Positions 1 through 6,654 of a stretch of DNA of 14,813 nucleotides are shown here, piece by piece. Made by a program: the position numbers and the translations under genes. How positions within the stretch are numbered: the first letter of the stretch is position 1; each line of letters starts with the position of its first letter. The stretch is from the NCBI GenBank assembly GCA_937892665.1, contig CALBJF010000267.1, positions 1 through 14,813 of the forward strand, read 5' to 3'. The notes beneath the pieces were generated by a model. That model was not told the DNA's origin and made no database searches. It worked only from the letters and a program-made list of their open reading frames with translations. Source of the stretch: an uncultured euryarchaeote. GTDB taxonomy: Archaea > Thermoplasmatota > Poseidoniia > Poseidoniales > Poseidoniaceae.

Positions 1-703
1 CGTCGTACCAATAACTTGAGACAGATGATGTGCAACTTGATGTAGAAATAGTTGCAGTGCCAAGGTATGCTCCGGTTGTAGCGTTAAATCGTTGAATTGA
101 TGGAGCAGTATACATCGATGTGCTGGTATATCGTGCCGAATGGATTTCATCGTCAGAGACTTTGACGACAATTCCTCTGTAATTCCAGGCAGCGGATGAA
201 GAGACGGAGAGATCGGTAAATTGCTTTGAGATGCTGTTGTATCCCTGATCACCAAGGGCAACGAATTGTCCTGTGGAATTGAGTGTAGCAGAATTTGCGC
301 TTGAAAGATCGTTTGAACTTCGAAATGTAACAGCGTTACTTGTTGGGTTTCCTCGTAAGGCAATCTCATCGTTTGCAGTTTCAAGATTGGTTCGTGCTCC
401 GTAAGGGAAACCGTTTGGTCCACCAGACCATTGCCCACTTCCAACGCCGCCGAAATCTTTGTTGTTGGTCATGTTCGACCAGGTAGTTGTACTGGCTTCC
501 CCTAAGAAGTTGAATTGGGCAGATGTGACCTCGGCTCCAAATGGGAATGTGATGACTCCAGCGGAACCATTTCCTTGCCCGTTAAAGGTATGCTCATAGG
601 ACGTAGTTCCTCCTTTAAATTGGGTCTCAGTTGTTGCTGAAGAAGCCAATGGAGCCATTACAGAAAGAGTGAAAAGAAGAGTTAAAAATAGTGCTATTCG
701 CAT
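1..703 (-). CDS. Exported protein of unknown function, C-terminal part outside the window
   Basis: Reading the minus strand from the ATG at 703-701 gives 234 codons without a stop, and the frame is still open at the left edge, so only the N-terminal part is visible. It begins MRIALFLTLLFTLSVMAPLASSA, one basic residue followed by a hydrophobic stretch and an A-S-S-A cleavage-like site, which is a convincing signal peptide. The mature part is rich in Ser, Thr, Asn and Gly with short alternating hydrophobic strands (for example GAEVTSAQFNFLGEAS) and several N-x-S/T sequons. This fits a beta-rich surface or secreted protein. I do not recognise a named family. It diverges from the membrane-protein/signal-peptidase pair to its right, with about 127 bases between the two start codons. 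The call as a real gene is firm; the function is not known. Confidence 0.8.
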   Translation of the reverse strand, partial: MRIALFLTLLFTLSVMAPLASSATTETQFKGGTTSYEHTFNGQGNGSAGVITFPFGAEVTSAQFNFLGEASTTTWSNMTNNKDFGGVGSGQWSGGPNGFPYGARTNLETANDEIALRGNPTSNAVTFRSSNDLSSANSATLNSTGQFVALGDQGYNSISKQFTDLSVSSSAAWNYRGIVVKVSDDEIHSARYTSTSMYTAPSIQRFNATTGAYLGTATISTSSCTSSVSSYWYD

Positions 704-830
704 AATACAGACATCCCTTATCACAAACTACTGCGATTTACCATATCAACACATCGGCGACGGGTCACCTGAACATTCCTCCGCAATGGTCATCAATCCT
801 TCCACTCTTGGCTTAACAAGAGGGAAGACA

Positions 831-1214
831 ATGGCTGGTTTATTTTCGCGATGGTGGGCGGCTCAACATGGGCGACAATACTTGATTTTAGCAACTCTGT
901 TTGGTGCATTAACAGTTCTTTTCTTAGCAGGGATGAGCCAACTGCTCTTCCTGCAAGATATGGACCCCTATTCTGAATATACAGGTCTGGCAATCGGCAT
1001 CCTTGTGCTATCAGCCCTAGGCCTAGTTGTTATCACTCCTGAATTCCTTGTTTTTAAGGGCCATGCTAGCACACTCGACGAATTGTATGAGATTCAAAGT
1101 ACTGCTGAATTAAAGCGACGCCGTTCAGAAGGGGATCGCTCAGCAGCCGTGCTCGGAGCAGGCCACGAACAACGTTGGAACGCATTCCTTCAAGAACGAG
1201 GCCTACGACGCTGA
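831..1214 (+). CDS. Small two-helix membrane protein upstream of signal peptidase
   Basis: A 127-residue protein starting MAGLFSRWWAAQHGR. It has two hydrophobic segments, about residues 16-39 (LILATLFGALTVLFLAGMSQ) and 48-66 (GLAIGILVLSALGLVVIT), followed by a charged, soluble tail of about 55 residues rich in Arg and Glu. The ATG at 831 is preferred because GAGGG lies at 820-824, six bases upstream. An in-frame ATG at 786 would add 15 residues and cannot be excluded. An in-frame GTG at 669 is rejected because it would overlap the signal-peptide codons of the divergent gene. The gene ends five bases before the GTG of the signal peptidase, so the two are probably co-transcribed and translationally coupled. 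No family is recognised. A role in export or membrane protein quality control is inferred only from the neighbour. Confidence 0.72.
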   Translation: MAGLFSRWWAAQHGRQYLILATLFGALTVLFLAGMSQLLFLQDMDPYSEYTGLAIGILVLSALGLVVITPEFLVFKGHASTLDELYEIQSTAELKRRRSEGDRSAAVLGAGHEQRWNAFLQERGLRR

Positions 1215-1219
1215 GACAG

Positions 1220-2221
1220 GTGGAACGTTTGGAAGAGACCAGTTCGGTACAACTTCTTATTCGGGAAGTTCTACTTGCTGGTGGCATGATTGTCATTCTC
1301 ATCTTCGCACTTTATGCACACACTGGCTCAATGCCACCGTTGGTTGTTGTTGAATCTTCGAGCATGATTCATGTTAAGGAGGGCGAAGTTGGAAGTATTG
1401 ATGCTGGAGACTTAGTTCTCGTCCATGATACATCGATTGATTCCTTGGTAACCTTTGCAGAAGCAACAGACAAATTGCATCGTAATTACGGATATGAATC
1501 ACATGGTATGGAAGGCGATGTGGTCATTTACAAGAAAAATGGTGAAGCTACGACACCCATTATTCACCGAGCCATTCTTCGAGTGATTCCAAACGAAGTT
1601 GTCCAGGCTGCTAATTCGAGTGAATGTTCGAATGAGTCTTCTTATGACTCAGAATGGATTATTGACGGAAAAACAGGGGCATGCGTCTACACATGGGATG
1701 TTCCTGGAACGAATGTCAGCAATGCAACGTCGATTACTCTAGCGTTTGATGGAGTTCAATCAGGATACTATAATTGTGATCGAATGGTTCATCCAGGCGT
1801 CGAAGAGTACCTCATGATCTATGAATGGGTTCCAACACATTCAGGTTTGTTAACTCTCGGAGATGCAAATCAATGTTCAGTTGATCAAGGTGCAGCAGCA
1901 GTAAACGGATCTTCAGGACTTCGAACAAACGACGGATCTACGCTCGGTCCTGTTCGTGAATCGTGGGTTGTTGGAAGAGCAGGAGGAGAAATTCCATGGC
2001 TCGGTTCAATTAAACTGATGGTCAGTGGAACGGGGCCTGGATTGGAGTTTGTTCCTTCATCATCATTGCTCTATCTTTTCATGTGCATTGGAGGAGTATT
2101 ACTGATGCCAATCATCATCGAACCAATTGTCCGAAAATTGTTCATGTCTTCGCCTGAATATGTACAAGCGAAGCAAGAACAAGCGTTACTTATTGCTCTT
2201 GGAATAACTGAAGAAGAATAA
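1220..2221 (+). CDS. Signal peptidase I, archaeal/ER type (S26B), with long insert
   Basis: A membrane peptidase expected to remove signal peptides from exported proteins at the outer face of the membrane. From the GTG at 1220, an N-terminal helix (about residues 15-35) precedes VVVESSSMIH, where the Ser before Met (about residue 48) is the expected nucleophile. GDLVLVHD and GDVVIY follow. IIHRAI supplies the His (about 116) that replaces the bacterial Lys in this subtype. LGDANQCSVDQG matches the conserved Asp box, and WVVGRAGGEIPWLG is the usual closing block. Between the His and Asp boxes is an insert of roughly 75 residues with cysteines and N-glycosylation sequons. A second membrane helix lies near the C-terminus. 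At about 333 residues it is long for the family. The residue after Ser-Met is Ile rather than the more usual Glu or Tyr. A TTG at 1175 would extend the protein by 15 residues and overlap the upstream gene. Confidence 0.9.
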   Translation: MERLEETSSVQLLIREVLLAGGMIVILIFALYAHTGSMPPLVVVESSSMIHVKEGEVGSIDAGDLVLVHDTSIDSLVTFAEATDKLHRNYGYESHGMEGDVVIYKKNGEATTPIIHRAILRVIPNEVVQAANSSECSNESSYDSEWIIDGKTGACVYTWDVPGTNVSNATSITLAFDGVQSGYYNCDRMVHPGVEEYLMIYEWVPTHSGLLTLGDANQCSVDQGAAAVNGSSGLRTNDGSTLGPVRESWVVGRAGGEIPWLGSIKLMVSGTGPGLEFVPSSSLLYLFMCIGGVLLMPIIIEPIVRKLFMSSPEYVQAKQEQALLIALGITEEE

Positions 2222-2230
2222 TTATTCTTC
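2213..2230. repeat. Perfect 18-base palindrome spanning two abutting stop codons
   Basis: GAAGAATAATTATTCTTC is an exact inverted repeat with no loop. Its left half is the Glu-Glu-stop end of the signal peptidase gene and its right half is the Glu-Glu-stop end of the opposing gene. The two coding regions meet with zero intergenic bases. It may help end transcription in both directions, but there is no GC-rich stem or T-tract, so that role is only a guess. Confidence 0.6.
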
Positions 2231-2818
2231 GCTATCACTTGGTTGCTTTTTTGATGACAAATGTCGTTCTGCTGAGTGAATACTCAGTTTTGTCAAGAGG
2301 AGAAGTTCTTGAGCATAATCAAGATTTGATTGTTCCAGATAGCGTTCAACACTTGCCTTTGAACGACGAATTGTTGCGAGACGTTGTTCAGAACTTTTGG
2401 GCCGTGTTTCTTCCCCACGTTGTTCCATGAGCCATTCCTCAAGGAGTGCTTGTCCCCATTCGGGTGCTCTGAATCGTGCTGACAAGGTAATTTCTGCATG
2501 ACGATGTCGAAATCGAACACTTGAATCTCTTGTTCTCGATGCTTGAATTGAACCAGGGTTCCATTGATCGAACGGTATGTGAAGGTGACTCTTACATTGC
2601 AGATGACCTGTTTGATCGATTGTTCCATCAATAATGAGTGCTCCGCGTTGCAATCGAACAAAGGCCTGGACGATGTCCTCTTCAATTAGCCATTCAGCAA
2701 TCTGAATTGCTTGTTGACCCCACTTGTCATTTGTCCATGTTTCAATGGCGTTACGGTGGAGCATAACACGACCTTGTGGCTCCCATTCATGAACCTTCAC
2801 ATTCAAGAGAAGGTGCAT
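2222..2818 (-). CDS. Conserved-looking protein of unknown function
   Basis: A 198-residue soluble protein with no signal peptide or membrane segment, starting MHLLLNVKVHEWEPQGR at the ATG at 2818. The first ~120 residues look like a beta-rich or mixed domain with a conserved-looking core (LQRGALIIDGTIDQTGHL, then basic segments around RTRDSSVRFRHRHAE). The last ~70 residues are predicted from composition to be helical, with a charged coiled-coil-like stretch (around RRSKASVERYLEQSN) and an acidic tail ending in DSEE. I do not recognise the family. It faces the signal peptidase gene tail to tail with no gap. It starts 3 bases from the TTG of the divergent M50 protease, so each gene's promoter must lie inside the other's coding sequence. 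This tight pairing hints at shared regulation but does not show a function. Confidence 0.75.
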   Translation of the reverse strand: MHLLLNVKVHEWEPQGRVMLHRNAIETWTNDKWGQQAIQIAEWLIEEDIVQAFVRLQRGALIIDGTIDQTGHLQCKSHLHIPFDQWNPGSIQASRTRDSSVRFRHRHAEITLSARFRAPEWGQALLEEWLMEQRGEETRPKSSEQRLATIRRSKASVERYLEQSNLDYAQELLLLTKLSIHSAERHLSSKKQPSDSEE

Positions 2819-2821
2819 TGA

Positions 2822-4309
2822 TTGAAATGGAGGCAGGGGTTGGGAAGACTGATGGCAGCGTCATGGGGTGCGGTTAATTTTGATTGGCGCATCATCCCAT
2901 TGCTCATTTTTGCCTGGTATCTTCTCCTGAAAAAATGGGAGCGAGATGGAAAACTCGACGAATGGAATGCAACAAGGGTGTTTGGTTTTGTACTCATGGT
3001 TCGAACCAAACGAGGTCTTGATTTACTCGAGAAAGTTGCGAAACCAAGAAAATTCTGGCGTATCTATGGAGAAGTCTCTCTTTGGGTGTGTAATCTCGCA
3101 ATGCTCGGTGTAGCGCTACTTGTCATACTGGCGTTCTTTAGTACAATCTTCAATCCAATAGATACGCCCCCTCCATCTGCAAGCGAATTGGTGGCCATCC
3201 CTGGATTGAATCCAATGATTCCACTTTGGTGGGGATTAATCGGCTTCATCGTTGCGCTTGTTATTCACGAATTTGGGCACGGTCTTCTTGCCAGAAGCCA
3301 TGGAATGAGAATTCGTTCGTTTGGCTTACTCCAGCTTGGCCCACTCCCACTTGGAGCATTTGCAGAACCACAATCCGAAGAATTGTTCAAGGCTCCTCGA
3401 AAAGAGCGGCAACGAATGTTTGCTGCAGGACCTGCAACCAACCTGTTTGCAGCTTTTGCAATACTCCTTCTCCTTGGCGGACTCGCAGCTCAATTTTCAA
3501 CAGATGGTGAAACAATACACGTTCGAGGTATCATCAAAGACCAACCAGCAGATATTGCAGGGATGGAACCGTGGGATATCATCACGACAATCAACGGTAC
3601 TGAAGTCGTTGGCCTTGATGGATTTAGAACGCTCATGGATGATCACAAAGCAGGTGATAACATCACGCTTGGTGTTCTTCACGATAACGGCGTAGCCGAA
3701 AACCTAACGATTACGTTAGGCGATAAATACGATCATTTCCTCTCTGGAGGCTTTTCAAAATCCGATTTAGAACTTCTTGAAATTGAGCCAGGTGATGCGT
3801 TCTTAGGTGTAGAAGGAATAGCTCAAAACACAGCAGGAATCGATCGAATCGCAGGCCCACTTTCTCCAAATCAGGATTATTCACTGCTTCAGCGAACTCT
3901 CCTAACACCAGTTCATGTCCTTCAAGTCATGATTTTGCCGTTTGAATCTCAAGGTGTAGCAATGGCGCCTGCGGAAGAAGCAATGCTTGACACCGATGAT
4001 GGCTGGATTAGCAGTTTGATTGGGAAAGGAGGACTTCTATTCCTCGTGAATCTCTTATTTTGGGTCATGTGGGTCAATATTCTTCTTGGATTTACGAACC
4101 TCATCCCAATGGTTCCTTTCGATGGCGGTCACATGTTCAAGGATATGGTTCACGCTGGATTAACTCGCTTTAGGGCAGTCGGCCGAAAACTCAAACTATG
4201 GAATTTCCATCCAATGTGGATAGATCACTGGTCAAGAAAAGCAAGTAGCATCTCATCGTTACTGATTTTGTTTGCCCTCTTGTTTACAATTTTCATTCCA
4301 TATTTCTAG
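2822..4309 (+). CDS. Site-2-type intramembrane metalloprotease (M50) with PDZ domain
   Basis: A polytopic membrane zinc protease of the S2P/RseP family, which cleaves substrates inside the membrane. The 495 residues have a membrane helix near 20-35, helices around 85-105 and 135-160, and the zinc motif HEFGH at 149-153 (two His ligands and the catalytic Glu). A loop follows with LGPLPLGAFAEP and then a helix. A PDZ-like domain at about 230-310 contains ADIAGMEPWDIITTING. After a further soluble stretch come two C-terminal helices and NLIPMVPFDGGH, where Asp434 is the expected third zinc ligand. All expected catalytic residues are present. The TTG at 2822 is supported by GAGAAGGTG at 2806-2814; an ATG at 2852 would remove ten residues. 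It ends 8 bases before the opposing nuclease gene. The substrate is unknown. Confidence 0.92.
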   Translation: MKWRQGLGRLMAASWGAVNFDWRIIPLLIFAWYLLLKKWERDGKLDEWNATRVFGFVLMVRTKRGLDLLEKVAKPRKFWRIYGEVSLWVCNLAMLGVALLVILAFFSTIFNPIDTPPPSASELVAIPGLNPMIPLWWGLIGFIVALVIHEFGHGLLARSHGMRIRSFGLLQLGPLPLGAFAEPQSEELFKAPRKERQRMFAAGPATNLFAAFAILLLLGGLAAQFSTDGETIHVRGIIKDQPADIAGMEPWDIITTINGTEVVGLDGFRTLMDDHKAGDNITLGVLHDNGVAENLTITLGDKYDHFLSGGFSKSDLELLEIEPGDAFLGVEGIAQNTAGIDRIAGPLSPNQDYSLLQRTLLTPVHVLQVMILPFESQGVAMAPAEEAMLDTDDGWISSLIGKGGLLFLVNLLFWVMWVNILLGFTNLIPMVPFDGGHMFKDMVHAGLTRFRAVGRKLKLWNFHPMWIDHWSRKASSISSLLILFALLFTIFIPYF

Positions 4310-4317
4310 AATGAAAC

Positions 4318-4938
4318 TCAGGCTGAGCGCCTACGTAGTAGCTCTTCAATAACCGATGGTTTGGTTACTTGCGGTTGTTCGAACTCAATTCGACCATGGA
4401 GGAAGCCAAGGGTTGGTGATGATGCATCCTGTTGACAAACAATTTCAATGAATTTATTGAGCGGCATTCCCTGTTCCCAATCGATGAATGCACGTCCATT
4501 TCTTGTTAGTGGCAAGGATGGTATTCGTCGAGCGAGTATACCTAAACTTCCACGAAGTGTTGATGTTTCAACACGGAAAATACGCCATGAATCACCGCGA
4601 ACTCCTTTCAATCGGTGAGCATAGAGTGGCATAAGGCCGCAGCGGTCGCCTTCGTACACCAATGCGTTGTATTGATCGAGTGTCCTGCCACTGAGATACA
4701 ATTTTCTCGGCTTCGTTGTTTTGACTTCGATTGGGAAACATATGTCTCCCCTAAGAACCAGAAGATCGCCACTACCTTCAATCCCTGAGCCAGCGGCGCG
4801 AACAACCAAAAAAGGACGCTTCTGAACCATCCTCATACGCTCTTTTTCTTCAACAGAACATGACCGGATTACTGCCTCGACACCAGCAGGAATCCCTGCC
4901 AGAACGTGGCGTAGTTCTCGCTCATACTGGCTTGACAT
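4318..4938 (-). CDS. hjc: Hjc-type Holliday junction resolvase-like nuclease
   Basis: Probably a metal-dependent endonuclease of the archaeal Hjc family, which cuts four-way DNA junctions made during recombination and fork repair. The order of motifs matches: YERELRHVL near the N-terminus supplies the early Glu (residue 6 or 8). RAAGSG lies at 47-52. Asp58 sits in GSGDLLVL, and Glu71 and Lys73 sit in PIEVKTTK, giving the PD-(D/E)xK pattern. A following helix segment (YLSGRTLDQYNAL) agrees with the usual resolvase helix. At 206 residues it is longer than typical Hjc proteins of about 120-140. The extra ~80 residues at the C-terminus have no recognised domain. The ATG at 4938 has no Shine-Dalgarno site, so the message may be leaderless. 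It diverges from the RuvC-fold gene across a 119-base spacer. Another PD-(D/E)xK nuclease with a different target is possible. Confidence 0.78.
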   Translation of the reverse strand: MSSQYERELRHVLAGIPAGVEAVIRSCSVEEKERMRMVQKRPFLVVRAAGSGIEGSGDLLVLRGDICFPIEVKTTKPRKLYLSGRTLDQYNALVYEGDRCGLMPLYAHRLKGVRGDSWRIFRVETSTLRGSLGILARRIPSLPLTRNGRAFIDWEQGMPLNKFIEIVCQQDASSPTLGFLHGRIEFEQPQVTKPSVIEELLRRRSA

Positions 4939-4975
4939 AGTTGTACATCAATGTCAGCCGCCTTTATTGACTTCG

Positions 4976-4988
4976 GTCGTTTTACGAC
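4976..4988. promoter_or_regulatory. Inverted repeat in the resolvase divergent promoter region
   Basis: GTCGTTTTACGAC is a 5-3-5 perfect inverted repeat in the 119-base spacer between the two divergent nuclease-like genes, nearer the Hjc-type start. AT-rich tracts at about 5000-5035 could hold the TATA element of the plus-strand gene. The repeat could be an operator or chance; no regulator is identified. Confidence 0.35.
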
Positions 4989-5057
4989 AAATATGAAGTG
5001 ATTTTTGTTTTTATTTTACATCGGATAATTAAAGGACATTGAAAGAAACAGCAATCT

Positions 5058-5801
5058 GTGCAGAAGATTGTTGTGAGGACTGAAGATTTTCAGTTAGCAT
5101 ATCGCGTGATGGATCTTCTACGTATACGGAAGATCAAACTTGAGCAACGCTCAATCGATGACCCTCTCCCACACCGAGATTCAATTTGGATTGGAACTCC
5201 CCAAGAAGTAGCATATCGTCAACATGAAGGTCGCCCTATTGCGGCTCAACTTGAATCAATTGACGAAATGATTGAGGAAGCCATCTTTGCTTTACGAAGT
5301 CCAAAACAAACACATCGCCTCATTATTGGAATCGATACAGGACCAAGACCCGGATTAGCATGGCTAGCTGATGGAGTTTTAATTGATACAATTCAAACTG
5401 AATCAATTGATGAATGTCTTGTCCGAATCGAGGCTTTACTGCAGCACCAATCGTTTCAGCATCTCCTTTTCAGATTGGGAGACGGTTCGCCCTCTCATCG
5501 AGACCGACTCGTAAATGCCCTCCTCATCAAGAGTCATAGTGTTGAATTAGTCAAGGAAAACAAAACCTCTCGTGGACTTAACAGGCAACAACATGGCGTA
5601 GCAGCAGTTCGGCTTGCTACGTTATCTGGGCGCCAAGTCTGGGAAATGACAGAGATTAATCCGAGCGAAGGAGAGTTGAGAGATATTCAACGTATAAGTC
5701 GGAACAAGAGCAATGGGAGAGTTACGATTCCAACAGAACTCGCTCGAAAAGTAGCGACGGGTGAAGTGACAATTGAACAAGCGATTGAACAGATCATCTG
5801 A
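5058..5801 (+). CDS. RuvC/RNase H-fold protein, putative nuclease or resolvase
   Basis: A 247-residue soluble protein. The first ~85 residues form an unrecognised alpha/beta region. The centre resembles the RuvC/YqgF version of the RNase H fold. LIIGIDTGPRPGLAWLADG is a first strand-turn-strand with Asp93. HLLFRLGDGSPSHRDRL carries Asp142 at the end of a later strand. KENKTSRG and QQHGVAAVRLATLSG lie where RuvC proteins have their third acidic residue and final helix, but here a His (179) stands in place of one expected Asp. A basic tail (RISRNKSNGRVTIP) follows. GTG at 5058 is the only start consistent with the in-frame stop at 5040-5042. Bacterial RuvC is generally absent from Archaea, so this is probably a diverged family rather than true RuvC. 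It diverges from the Hjc-type gene and overlaps the tail of the DacZ-like gene by 8 bases. Confidence 0.65.
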   Translation: MQKIVVRTEDFQLAYRVMDLLRIRKIKLEQRSIDDPLPHRDSIWIGTPQEVAYRQHEGRPIAAQLESIDEMIEEAIFALRSPKQTHRLIIGIDTGPRPGLAWLADGVLIDTIQTESIDECLVRIEALLQHQSFQHLLFRLGDGSPSHRDRLVNALLIKSHSVELVKENKTSRGLNRQQHGVAAVRLATLSGRQVWEMTEINPSEGELRDIQRISRNKSNGRVTIPTELARKVATGEVTIEQAIEQII

Positions 5802-6642
5802 TTCGAACACGGTATCGTTCACGCCCATTGGCGTAAAGAACAATACTTCCTGTGGAAGAAACTGCGATTGCAACTCCATCAGAGAGTTGAGAGATCGCTC
5901 GAGCGGCAAGGTGTCGACCACCTTCTCCTGATTTTGGAGAAAGTCCTGCAGGAACCTGTATGTATCGGCCTGCATCACTTGCAATACCTTCTCGATTGAA
6001 CAAAATCGCTCCATCAAGCCAAGCAAATTCAGCCATTGTCTCATGATTCTCGCGAATTCGAACATCTCGCTTGGACACACTGTGCCCTTTGAATGGATTC
6101 AAAACCATGGAAGTAGAATGGCCTCGCATCTTCTGAATATTCCCTATTGCAAATAGCGCTCCAACTGCAGAACCTTCTCGACCTCGTGTTCCAACTGCAC
6201 GGGATAGTTCGATCATGCGCATCAATACGTCCAACTCAATGGATTGTTCCTCGGCGATGGATGCAAGCCTTCCGGCTCCCAGCATGGCTGAATCGACAAC
6301 AAGGACGCCATCAATTGGTTCCGCCATCACAATGAGTAATCTCCCTCCCTTCGCAACCCACCGTTCTCCCATCCCTTGTAGGACCATATCATACAACTCA
6401 TTGAGGACAGAGAGACCTTTTGAGGACAACCCTTCTTCGAGAACCTGTGCATCAATTTGATGTTCTATCAGAGCATCTCTTACTCGATTTAGGCTCGTCA
6501 TAACCCGTAAAGGCAAATTCTTTGGAAGAACAGGAACGATGGATCGAACTTTCCGGCTGTCGTTTGAAACCATTAATACAGCATCAAATGCAAATTTGCT
6601 TGACTCTAAAGCAACGCTTACCATGCGAGGTAGGTCGCTCAT
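5794..6642 (-). CDS. dacZ: Diadenylate cyclase (c-di-AMP synthase), DacZ-like
   Basis: Expected to condense two ATP into cyclic di-AMP in the cytoplasm. From the ATG at 6642 it has 282 residues. The first ~140 form an N-terminal alpha/beta region like the one preceding the catalytic domain in archaeal DacZ. The C-terminal DisA_N (DAC) domain, about 140-282, shows GREGSAVGALFAIG, then LNPFKGH, then WLDGAILF with the signature DGA (210-212). GGRHLAARAI then carries Arg243-His244 where many enzymes have RHR; here the third position is Leu. AIAVSSTGSIVLYANG is the last strand pair. ATG 6642 is chosen over a TTG at 6672 because GAGGATG lies five bases upstream and the TTG would overlap the preceding gene. 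It is the second gene of an operon with the macro-domain protein. There is no DNA-binding HhH domain like that of bacterial DisA. Confidence 0.87.
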   Translation of the reverse strand: MSDLPRMVSVALESSKFAFDAVLMVSNDSRKVRSIVPVLPKNLPLRVMTSLNRVRDALIEHQIDAQVLEEGLSSKGLSVLNELYDMVLQGMGERWVAKGGRLLIVMAEPIDGVLVVDSAMLGAGRLASIAEEQSIELDVLMRMIELSRAVGTRGREGSAVGALFAIGNIQKMRGHSTSMVLNPFKGHSVSKRDVRIRENHETMAEFAWLDGAILFNREGIASDAGRYIQVPAGLSPKSGEGGRHLAARAISQLSDGVAIAVSSTGSIVLYANGRERYRVRIR

Positions 6643-6647
6643 CGCTT

Positions 6648-6654
6648 CATCCTC
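6648..6654 (-). promoter_or_regulatory. Shine-Dalgarno site of the DacZ-like gene, overlapping the upstream stop codon
   Basis: On the minus strand the bases read TGAGGATGAAGCG before ATG 6642. The TGA is the stop codon of the macro-domain gene and shares its G and A with GAGGATG. Translation of the two genes is therefore probably coupled, and the arrangement decides the start of the second gene. Confidence 0.6.

Noticed and set aside
669..830. N-terminal extension of the small membrane protein to the GTG at 669
   Set aside because: It would overlap the signal-peptide codons of the divergent gene, and its sequence is unlike a protein terminus; ATG 831 has a Shine-Dalgarno site.
2293..2685. 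130-codon minus-strand open frame
   Set aside because: It is an out-of-frame shadow within the better-supported 198-residue gene and has low-complexity, unstructured-looking sequence.
3321..3695. 124-codon plus-strand open frame inside the M50 protease
   Set aside because: It overlaps the zinc-protease coding sequence, which has all family motifs, and has none of its own.
5622..6080. 152-codon minus-strand open frame across the RuvC-fold and DacZ ends
   Set aside because: It overlaps two genes with clear domain motifs and carries no recognisable motif.
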